DNA of 6,377 bases from NCBI GenBank assembly GCA_002347475.1, contig DDXI01000037.1, forward strand, positions 1-6,377, in the 5' to 3' direction. The position numbers and the translations under genes are program-made. Shown piece by piece: positions 1 to 3,561 of the stretch; the stretch's first letter is position 1; each line of letters opens with the position of its first letter. The notes below the pieces were generated by a model. That model was given only the letters and a program-made list of their open reading frames with translations. It had not been told where the DNA came from and did not search any database. The DNA comes from Peptococcaceae bacterium UBA2264. GTDB taxonomy: Bacteria; Bacillota; Desulfitobacteriia; Desulfitobacteriales; Desulfitobacteriaceae.

Positions 1-53
1 AACAGCGGTCTCCAAAACCGTCGATGTGGGTTCAACTCCTACATCCCCTGCCA
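1..53 (+). tRNA. tRNA-Trp (CCA), 3' part, 5' end outside the window
   Basis: The anticodon arm can be folded from positions 5-21, with stem GCGGT paired to ACCGT (one G-U) and loop CTCCAAA; the anticodon CCA at 12-14 reads the tryptophan codon UGG. The T arm follows at 26-42 (GTGGG paired to CCTAC) with loop TTCAACT. The 3' acceptor strand is 43-49, the discriminator is G50 as usual for tRNA-Trp, and CCA is encoded at 51-53. The D arm and the 5' acceptor strand lie left of the window. In many Gram-positives tRNA-Trp sits near secE-nusG. Here phage-type genes follow instead, so the 3' end may be the attachment site of an integrated element. Confidence 0.93.
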
Positions 54-60
54 GTAAAAA

Positions 61-95
61 ACCGCACCGGAAGCCGACTTCCGGGCTTTTTATTT
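61..95 (+). terminator. Terminator-like hairpin after tRNA-Trp
   Basis: CCGGAAG (67-73) pairs perfectly with CTTCCGG (78-84) around a four-base CCGA loop, followed by GC and then TTTTTATTTT. It lies 14 bases after the tRNA CCA end and fits a Rho-independent terminator for the tRNA transcript. Confidence 0.75.
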
Positions 96-121
96 TCTAT
101 CAAGAATGGCTCATTTCTTCC

Positions 122-143
122 TTTGGCTACTGTTTGGCTACTA
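122..143 (+). repeat. 11-bp tandem direct repeat TTTGGCTACT(G/A)
   Basis: TTTGGCTACT occurs at 122-131 and again at 133-142, a period of 11 bp, about one helical turn. It lies 70-90 bp from the tRNA 3' end. Short direct repeats of this size beside a tRNA attachment site are compatible with arm-type integrase sites. That role is inference; a chance duplication is possible. Confidence 0.5.
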
Positions 144-148
144 CTGAG

Positions 149-190
149 AAAAAGGACCTGCTTCGGGTTTGGGGCAAGTCCTTTTTATTT
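149..190. terminator. Intrinsic terminator, probably bidirectional
   Basis: AAAAAGGAC (149-157) pairs with GTCCTTTTT (178-186), extended by a few inner pairs (TGC with GCA after one mismatch), and runs into TTTTTATTT. The A-run on the left arm gives a matching T-run on the minus strand, so it could act in both directions. It is the second hairpin after the tRNA and lies in a stretch (54-229) without a supportable gene. Confidence 0.7.
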
Positions 191-229
191 CCATATAGCC
201 CCACAGGGTATATCTAATACCCCATAAAA

Positions 230-257
230 CAAAAAAAAGAGCAGCTTTCGCCGCTCT
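230..257 (-). terminator. Intrinsic terminator of the leftward regulatory genes
   Basis: On the minus strand AGAGCGGC, a GAAA tetraloop and GCTGCTCT form an 8-bp stem with one A-C mismatch, followed directly by eight T (238-231). It lies 17 bp past the stop codon of the leftward gene ending at 275, so it most likely ends the transcript carrying that gene and the XRE gene upstream. Confidence 0.88.
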
Positions 258-274
258 CCCGATAACGTATTCAC

Positions 275-538
275 TTAGTCCTGGCAACAGGCAGTTGCTA
301 TATTTAAACCGTGCTTAAAGCCCACTTCATAGGCTTTATTAATAATATAGCTAATCTCCTCAGCGTTGCCTTCATCGAGGTTTTTCATCAAGTTCGGATC
401 AAGTTCCCTTACTTCGTTTAATGATTCATTGAATCTGTCACGGACTGACAGATACTCCGGGCATTCCTTCAGTTTGATTTGCATTTCATCGTGAATAGAC
501 TCCAGGTCAATTTTGAGATAATCAATCAAGGTTTTCAT
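275..538 (-). CDS. Small helical protein of unknown function (87 aa)
   Basis: The frame stays open upstream to 607, but the likely start is the ATG at 536-538 (MKTLIDYLKIDLES), because a purine-rich GGAAGGAAGAAGAGGA site lies immediately before it; the 23 residues upstream look non-coding. The 87-residue product is rich in E, K, L and N, lacks signal peptide and membrane segments, and looks all-helical. Its C-terminal part has an AYEVGFKHGLNIA stretch, reminiscent of the GF-x-x-G motif in several short uncharacterised Bacillota proteins; the resemblance is only by eye. It ends in two cysteines (ACCQD). It lies 96 bp downstream of the XRE gene and before a terminator, so the two probably share a transcript. 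I cannot assign a function. Confidence 0.75.
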   Translation of the reverse strand: MKTLIDYLKIDLESIHDEMQIKLKECPEYLSVRDRFNESLNEVRELDPNLMKNLDEGNAEEISYIINKAYEVGFKHGLNIATACCQD

Positions 539-634
539 TCCTCTTCTTCCTTCCAAACTAATTATTTTCCCTAAAATACTCAGATACCAAACTGACATTA
601 CTGACACTGGTTAATATATGTTCTCGGGACCTTA

Positions 635-892
635 TCAGCTTGCTCTCCTTACCCTCTCTGATGCTGCAAGCTTCCTGTTATGTTCGATAATCTCAGCCTC
701 TGATGCTACGCTAAATAAACAATCTACCGTTAAGCCATACAGCTTGCTCATCTTCACCATTGTGTCGCTCATTATTACCCTACAGTTTTTTTCGTAGCCT
801 TCCATTTCCTCAGCAGTTACTTCGCAATGTTCCGCGACCTCCTCAACAGTGTACCCATAACATTCCCGGATCCCTCGTAAAGTAAGTTTCAT
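635..892 (-). CDS. XRE-family helix-turn-helix transcriptional regulator (85 aa)
   Basis: A Cro/C1-type helix-turn-helix fills most of the protein. Helices fit LRGIRECYG (5-13), VEEVAEHCEV (16-25, first HTH helix), TAEEMEGYEKN (26-36, recognition helix) and a TMVKMSKLYGLTVDCLF segment (44-60) typical of this fold. The 25-residue C-terminal tail is basic and charged and has no recognisable domain. Length fits small phage repressors or Cro-like proteins rather than two-domain CI repressors. The ATG at 890-892 has AAGGAG eleven bases upstream. It is transcribed divergently from the second HTH gene at 1064 across an interval with two palindromes, an arrangement typical of lysis-lysogeny or element-maintenance switches. 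It probably binds one of those palindromes and autoregulates; that is inference. Confidence 0.9.
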   Translation of the reverse strand: MKLTLRGIRECYGYTVEEVAEHCEVTAEEMEGYEKNCRVIMSDTMVKMSKLYGLTVDCLFSVASEAEIIEHNRKLAASERVRRAS

Positions 893-920
893 TGAATTTT
901 CCGCTCCTTAATTTTTAATT

Positions 921-940
921 TGACTAAGTTTATTTAGTCA
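921..940. promoter_or_regulatory. Palindromic operator candidate O1
   Basis: TGACTAAGTTTATTTAGTCA consists of 7-bp perfect arms (921-927 and 934-940) around 6 bp. It lies just downstream of the predicted start point of the leftward promoter, in the untranslated leader of the XRE gene, where a bound repressor would block it. The left half, TTTGACTAAG (919-928), recurs with one change at 1001-1010. Confidence 0.7.
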
Positions 941-951
941 TGTCGAATATT

Positions 952-980
952 AATATAAACATATTTAAGCATTAAATCAA
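952..980 (-). promoter_or_regulatory. Leftward sigma-A-like promoter for the XRE gene
   Basis: On the minus strand a -35 box TTGATT (980-975) and a -10 box TATATT (957-952) are separated by exactly 17 bp. This would start transcription near 945, about 50 bases before the XRE start codon. Confidence 0.65.
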
Positions 981-984
981 GTCC

Positions 985-1004
985 CAAAATAAATATTTAT
1001 TTTG
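985..1004. promoter_or_regulatory. 20-bp perfect palindrome, operator candidate O2
   Basis: AAAATAAATATTTATTTT (986-1003) is a perfect palindrome and one further C-G pair (985/1004) extends it to 20 bp. AAGTC at 979-983 and GACTT at 1004-1008 add inverted flanks with a 2-bp offset. It overlaps the -35 box of the rightward promoter and abuts the -35 box of the leftward one, so a protein bound here could control both. AT-richness raises the odds of chance palindromes, but 20 perfect bp is still notable. Confidence 0.65.
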
Positions 1005-1030
1005 ACTTAGCTAAAGTTTTTATATAATAT
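1002..1030 (+). promoter_or_regulatory. Rightward sigma-A-like promoter for the second HTH gene
   Basis: A -35 box TTGACT (1002-1007) is followed by TATAAT (1023-1028, 15-bp spacing) or the overlapping TAATAT (1025-1030, 17-bp spacing). The start codon follows 33-38 bp later. Confidence 0.65.
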
Positions 1031-1063
1031 TGAAATAAGTTAAGATAAAAGGGGGTTGTTATA

Positions 1064-1315
1064 ATGATCAGCTATAAACCATTTCAAAAAATGTTGATTG
1101 ATAAAGGGTTGAAAAAACAAGACGTAATGAAGACCGCCAGGATCTCTAATGCGACAATGGCGAAGTTGAATACCTCGGAATATGTTTCCCTTGAGGTTAT
1201 AGATAAACTCTGCGCCACCCTCAACTGCCAGCCCGGGGACCTGCTGCAATACATACCGGATAAAGAAAAACAACTTGGATTTGACGTACAAGCTCCAAAT
1301 CCCCCTGTTTTATAA
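1064..1315 (+). CDS. Small Cro/C1-type HTH regulator (83 aa), YozG-like
   Basis: The protein is nearly a bare helix-turn-helix domain. ISYKPFQKMLIDKGL (2-16) is the first helix, KKQDVMKTARI (17-27) the second, SNATMAKLNTSEYVS (28-42) the recognition region, and LEVIDKLCATLNCQPGDLLQYIPD (43-66) the closing helices with the CQPGDLL signature of the short Cro/C1-type HTH group found in many Bacillota (YozG-like). The last 17 residues are a proline-containing tail. The ATG follows an AAAAGGGGG ribosome binding site by 8 bp. It is the only supported rightward protein gene in the window, divergent from the XRE gene and convergent with the large leftward cluster. It probably acts as the counterpart of the XRE regulator; which one is repressor and which antirepressor cannot be read from sequence. 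Confidence 0.92.
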   Translation: MISYKPFQKMLIDKGLKKQDVMKTARISNATMAKLNTSEYVSLEVIDKLCATLNCQPGDLLQYIPDKEKQLGFDVQAPNPPVL

Positions 1316-1473
1316 GGAGTTTGGGAAGGTATCTTAATCCGCTAATATGATTCCCTTACCAATCTCACTCAGCCGGAAAGATGGCTCAGCTGCCCCCACA
1401 ATTGGGGTGAGTCATGAGTCATGAGCTAGATTCAATCGAGGTCATAGCTGCCATCATAGTTCGGGCAGCACAA
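1316..1473. other. Non-coding convergent interval with small repeats
   Basis: No supportable gene lies here. Visible structure: a 5-bp hairpin CCCCA/TGGGG with loop CAAT (1394-1407), the heptamer TGAGTCA repeated in tandem at 1408-1414 and 1415-1421 and continuing TGAG to 1425, and an inverted pair GCTGCC (1447-1452) and GGCAGC (1464-1469). No T-run follows any of them on the plus strand, so no clear terminator for the rightward HTH gene was found here. Confidence 0.5.
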
Positions 1474-1516
1474 CAAAAAAAGAGGACTCCTCAAATTCTA
1501 GGAGTCCTCTTATAAA
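1474..1516 (-). terminator. Strong intrinsic terminator of the leftward phage gene cluster
   Basis: AGAGGACTCCT (1481-1491) and AGGAGTCCTCT (1500-1510) form a perfect 11-bp stem with an 8-base loop. On the minus strand the stem is followed by seven T (1480-1474). It lies 44 bp beyond the stop codon of the last leftward gene. In the plus direction the T-tract is short (TTAT), so it may work only weakly for the rightward HTH gene. Confidence 0.92.
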
Positions 1517-1559
1517 ATGCAGATGATTCTTCCCATACAATCATACTACCTGCCCCGCT

Positions 1560-1982
1560 CTAACGGCTCAGAAACGATCCTGGAGGGGCATTTTTGCGTT
1601 CTTTGTACTCTGTAAAGTCCACAGGCCTGTATTTCTCAAAGTTATCATACAGATACTGGCCAACGTCCATTTCTGTCCTCTCCAGCGCCTTAATAAGCTT
1701 CTCCCGGGTATATTCATTGGGACTTTCCCTGTAACGATCATCTGCCATCTCTACCCATTTAATAAAGGTCTGCTGTTGGTGCTCTTCAGCCTCAGCCAGC
1801 CATTGATCCCGGAATTCCTCTGCTGTGGTCCTTAGCTCCATGAGTATGTTCTGATTATTGGCAGACAAGGGAACACCATTATCTAAGTGCTCCCGGACAT
1901 CCCGGAACAGGAATAGCCGCTCCATGTCAGAGATCTCTGTTACATGAGATTTTCTTTTGCTTCTGATCCGTTTTACTGTCAT
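1560..1982 (-). CDS. RSKR-motif small protein, long paralog (140 aa), function unknown
   Basis: This is the third and longest of three adjacent proteins that begin alike. It opens with MTVKRIRSKRK, placing RSKRK at residues 7-11 exactly as in the other two, followed by a hydrophobic LFLF stretch (23-26), VPLS near 37 and EEFRD at 55-59, which matches the FRDN/FRKN of its neighbours. About 80 further residues are unique: a charged helical section (WVEMADDRYRESPNEYTREK, 76-95) and a C-terminus rich in K, R and Y ending in PPGSFLSR. No enzyme motif, signal peptide or membrane segment is seen. The ATG overlaps the stop of the preceding gene in an ATGA junction, with AGGAAG upstream, so translation is probably coupled. 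It is the last gene before the terminator. I do not recognise a named family. Confidence 0.85.
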   Translation of the reverse strand: MTVKRIRSKRKSHVTEISDMERLFLFRDVREHLDNGVPLSANNQNILMELRTTAEEFRDQWLAEAEEHQQQTFIKWVEMADDRYRESPNEYTREKLIKALERTEMDVGQYLYDNFEKYRPVDFTEYKERKNAPPGSFLSR

Positions 1983-2224
1983 GGCATTAGCTTCTTCCTG
2001 GTTCGCTCGTGAGCCTGTTCTAATGCCTGATTGAATTTATCAATGTTCTTCCGGAAATTCTCAATGCTGAAACCCCATTCTTTAAGCGTCAAGCTTTCGC
2101 ATTCAGTGGGCACTTTCTCAGGGATACGAATGATGGCATCCAGTTCGAATAATAGCGAGAAATCATTTATATCTTCAACCGTACCCCCTAAGCGCCGCTT
2201 ACTGCGGATCTGTTTTTTACTCAT
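1979..2224 (-). CDS. RSKR-motif small protein, middle paralog (81 aa), function unknown
   Basis: The protein begins MSKKQIRSKRR with RSKRR at residues 7-11, then has SLLFELDAIIRIPEKVP (23-39), GFS (51-53) and NFRKN (56-60). These line up by position with the first paralog (CLFEIEGLIRDHPDRLP and GFSYEYFRDN), so the two are clear duplicates of one another. It lacks the acidic C-terminal extension of the first paralog and ends after a basic helix (AHERTRKKLMP). The strongly basic start suggests nucleic-acid or phosphate contact; that is inference only. The ATG has TGGAG about ten bases upstream. A structured 145-bp gap separates it from the first paralog, whereas the next gene overlaps it by 4 bp. 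Confidence 0.85.
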   Translation of the reverse strand: MSKKQIRSKRRLGGTVEDINDFSLLFELDAIIRIPEKVPTECESLTLKEWGFSIENFRKNIDKFNQALEQAHERTRKKLMP

Positions 2225-2321
2225 GTTTTTTCAACTCCATTTGCTTTCCTTCAAGTTCTTTTTTGGTGTCAACAGGTGCAGGAACCTTGTCAGAAATCTG
2301 ACAACCTTTCTTCGGTGAGTG
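2217..2321 (-). pseudogene. Possible C-terminal gene remnant without start codon
   Basis: One minus-strand frame is open for 34 codons up to a TAA that overlaps the start of the middle RSKR gene. It reads approximately KKGCQISDKVPAPVDTKK and continues ELEGKQMELKKHE, a protein-like hydrophilic, charged end. It has no ATG, GTG or TTG at a sensible place (one late ATG only) and a stop codon just upstream. It may be the tail of a gene whose body was deleted, or chance. The 18-bp inverted repeat at 2287-2304 lies inside it. Confidence 0.25.
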
Positions 2322-2324
2322 TCA
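2267..2324. promoter_or_regulatory. Phased TGTCA array around an 18-bp inverted repeat
   Basis: TTGTCAGA (2287-2294) and TCTGACAA (2297-2304) form perfect 8-bp arms around AA. TGTCA pentamers start at 2267, 2288 and 2320 and the inverse TGACA at 2299, giving steps of 21, 11 and 21 bp, close to whole helical turns. The two outer copies lie in near-identical contexts, GTGTCAACAGG (2266-2276) and GTGTCAATAGG (2319-2329). This looks like a multi-site protein-binding region or a structured RNA segment between two paralogous genes. No good -10 box is seen beside the minus-strand TTGACA sequences. Confidence 0.5.
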
Positions 2325-2370
2325 ATAGGCCTAATAGGTTCTGCAGATATCTGCAAACCCTATTCTTGAC
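2321..2370 (-). other. Long RNA hairpin or inverted repeat directly after the first RSKR gene
   Basis: TGCAGATATCTGCA (2342-2355) is a perfect 14-bp palindrome flanked by AATAGG (2333-2338) and CCTATT (2359-2364). As minus-strand RNA it folds into a 13-bp hairpin with an AUAU loop and two single-base bulges; outer GTCAA/TTGAC pairs can lengthen it. It begins within a few bases of the stop codon at 2370. There is no T-run, so it is not a normal terminator; it could be a processing, stability or regulatory element. Confidence 0.55.
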
Positions 2371-2654
2371 TATTTTCTGAGGTTTTCCAATAACTTCAAA
2401 AGATCTTCATGCTGCTTGTCAAATTCCTGCTTGGACACCCCGCCTGATTCGTCATAAACTTTCTTGAAAAGTTCGTAATTATCCCGGAAATATTCATAGG
2501 AAAAACCGTTTTCATTCAAGAGAAAAAGTTCTGATGAAGACGGTAATCTGTCGGGATGATCTCTAATTAAACCTTCAATTTCAAACAGACAAAGAAAACT
2601 GTCAATTTTGTCTGCATTTCCTTTTCGTTTAGATCTGGTCCTTTTAATAGCCAT
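2370..2654 (-). CDS. RSKR-motif small protein, first paralog (94 aa), function unknown
   Basis: The protein begins MAIKRTRSKRK with RSKRK at residues 7-11, followed by SFLCLFEIEGLIRDHPDRLP (19-38), GFS (50-52) and YFRDN (55-59), then a charged helical C-terminus (KQEFDKQHEDLLKLLENLRK, 75-94) that could form a coiled coil. It is the best-conserved partner of the middle paralog, with matching spacing of all three motifs. The ATG follows AAGGAGG, the strongest ribosome binding site in the cluster. It starts 19 bp after the terminase small subunit gene, so it is probably in the same operon. In typical tailed phages this position holds the large terminase subunit. No ATPase or nuclease motif is visible, so it is not a terminase fragment. 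Confidence 0.87.
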   Translation of the reverse strand: MAIKRTRSKRKGNADKIDSFLCLFEIEGLIRDHPDRLPSSSELFLLNENGFSYEYFRDNYELFKKVYDESGGVSKQEFDKQHEDLLKLLENLRK

Positions 2655-2673
2655 TAATTATTCCTCCTTAATC

Positions 2674-2991
2674 TTAATAAAGTCTTGGTCCGCGTCCTGC
2701 TTCTGCTGGCTCCAGATCAAGGCCCAGCTCCCGGAGTAGCAGCCGGGCAGCGTTCTTTGAATCCAATTCAATCTTGCAGCATGGATGAGGCTTCAGGCTC
2801 CCGTACCTGTCCTCAGTGGTCAAGCCTTCCTCTGCTACCTGCTTTCGTGCCAGCTCTGCCCGGTCAAAACATTCACAGGCTTTTGTCAGCAAAACAATGT
2901 GATGATCCTCAAGATTGAAGTCTTTTAAAATATTTCTGTAAAACTTAGCCATTTCAGGACTTAAGTGTTTCGGTATCATTATTCTTGCCAT
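2674..2991 (-). CDS. Phage terminase small subunit, P27 family (105 aa)
   Basis: The small terminase subunit recognises phage DNA and hands it to the large-subunit motor for packaging into the head. The sequence follows the P27/Terminase_4 pattern: LSPEMAKFYRNILKDFNLED (10-29), a helical segment with ACECFDRAELARK (38-50), GLTTEDRYGSLKPHP (56-70) with the characteristic G-x-x-K-x-HP, and LLLRELGL (84-91) before a short tail. At 105 residues it is at the small end for the family but shows both ends of the pattern, so it is probably complete. The ATG has GAAGGTG at a normal distance. The HNH gene lies 140 bp upstream, the usual phage partner. Unusually, no large terminase gene follows; three small RSKR proteins do. 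Confidence 0.9.
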   Translation of the reverse strand: MARIMIPKHLSPEMAKFYRNILKDFNLEDHHIVLLTKACECFDRAELARKQVAEEGLTTEDRYGSLKPHPCCKIELDSKNAARLLLRELGLDLEPAEAGRGPRLY

Positions 2992-3011
2992 GTTTTCACC
3001 TTCTTTCTATG

Positions 3012-3032
3012 TTATACCCCCCTGGGGTTTCA
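3012..3032 (-). other. G/C-run between HNH and TerS, possible cos-region remnant
   Basis: On the minus strand AAACCCCAGGGGGGTATAAC lies about 20 bp before the TerS start codon. G-rich or C-rich tracts between HNH and TerS are frequent in cos-type phages of Gram-positives, where HNH and terminase cleave cohesive ends. A related core, CCCTGGG, recurs at about 3113-3119 in the same gap. No cleavage position can be read from the sequence. Confidence 0.35.
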
Positions 3033-3131
3033 CTGAATAGGCTGGGTGAGTCTTTTTGTGTACAAGTGGGCAGCACGGCACATGGAGTTGATATCTGTAG
3101 CTCTCAAAGGGGCCCTGGGTATATCTTCCAT

Positions 3132-3494
3132 CTACCATTTATCCCCTTGCTCTCCGTGAATCTCATCGTGACACTTAATACAACATGACATCAAGTTATC
3201 CATATCAGCCAGCGATCCGCCTTTGCTCAGTGACTGTCTGTGGTGGACCAGTGTTGCCGCTGTAACCTTACCTTTGCTTTCGCAGCGTTCACATAGTGGA
3301 TCTCTTGACAGTTTAATCTTCCTCACCTTATCCCAATTAGATGTATAGCCTCTTTGTCTGAAGTTTCCCCTTCGCTCGTCCTGGTTCTTTTGCTTCTGCT
3401 TAGCGTGTTCCGCGCAATACGTTTGCCCTCTAACTAGATTCGGGCAACCGGGCCATGAGCATGGTTTCATCGGTCGTTGTACCAATTCGTTCAC
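3132..3494 (-). CDS. Phage HNH endonuclease (120 aa)
   Basis: Phage HNH proteins of this type nick or cut DNA and assist terminase in packaging of cos phages. An N-terminal zinc-knuckle-like group C12, C17, C27 and H30 (KPCSWPGCPNLV, then YCAEH) is followed by RGYTSNWDKVRKIKL (48-62), CERC (68-71), the catalytic LVHHR (82-86), N100 and the closing CIKCHDEIH (105-113). The HNH residues are therefore H84/H85, N100 and H109/H113, with C68, C71, C105 and C108 binding structural zinc. The start is uncertain: the frame opens with GTG at 3494, but an ATG at 3470 (MKPCSWPGC) matches the usual start of homologues; neither has an ideal ribosome binding site. All key residues are kept in both versions. 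It lies between the tape measure gene and TerS. Confidence 0.93.
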   Translation of the reverse strand: MNELVQRPMKPCSWPGCPNLVRGQTYCAEHAKQKQKNQDERRGNFRQRGYTSNWDKVRKIKLSRDPLCERCESKGKVTAATLVHHRQSLSKGGSLADMDNLMSCCIKCHDEIHGEQGDKW

Positions 3495-3513
3495 CTTCTT
3501 AATCTTTGAAGTG

Positions 3514-3540
3514 AAGGGATCAGCGCTTGGCCAATCCCTT
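3514..3540. repeat. Inverted repeat between the tape measure and HNH genes
   Basis: AAGGGAT (3514-3520) and ATCCCTT (3534-3540) form a 7-bp perfect stem with a 13-base loop, in the 67-bp gap between the tape measure stop and the HNH start. No T-run follows on the minus strand, so it is not a standard terminator. It may be an RNA processing or regulatory site. Confidence 0.4.
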
Positions 3541-3561
3541 TATATAACCATTACCCTCTGC

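Noticed and set aside
24..227. Plus-strand open frames of 63-67 codons starting inside the tRNA
   Set aside because: They begin within the tRNA-Trp sequence and read through two terminator hairpins; no ribosome binding site and no protein-like pattern.
539..607. N-terminal extension of the small leftward protein (MSVMSVWYL...)
   Set aside because: The nine-base repeat coding it and the strong purine-rich site before the ATG at 538 favour the internal start.
1040..1291. Minus-strand open frame of 83 codons opposite the second HTH gene
   Set aside because: It lies almost wholly antisense to a clear HTH gene that has a promoter and ribosome binding site; composition is not protein-like.
635..1315. 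The two divergent small genes as a toxin-antitoxin pair
   Set aside because: Both are HTH proteins, and they are divergent rather than co-transcribed; no toxin fold is visible.
2225..2369. CRISPR-like repeats in the gap between paralogs
   Set aside because: Repeats are 5-11 bp and the spacing is that of binding sites; there are no 25-40 bp repeats with unique spacers.
1560..2654. The RSKR genes as fragments of a broken large terminase
   Set aside because: Each has its own start, ribosome binding site and matching N-terminal motif; no Walker or nuclease motif is present.
2685..2918. Plus-strand frame opposite TerS
   Set aside because: Shadow of the P27 terminase gene, which has family motifs.
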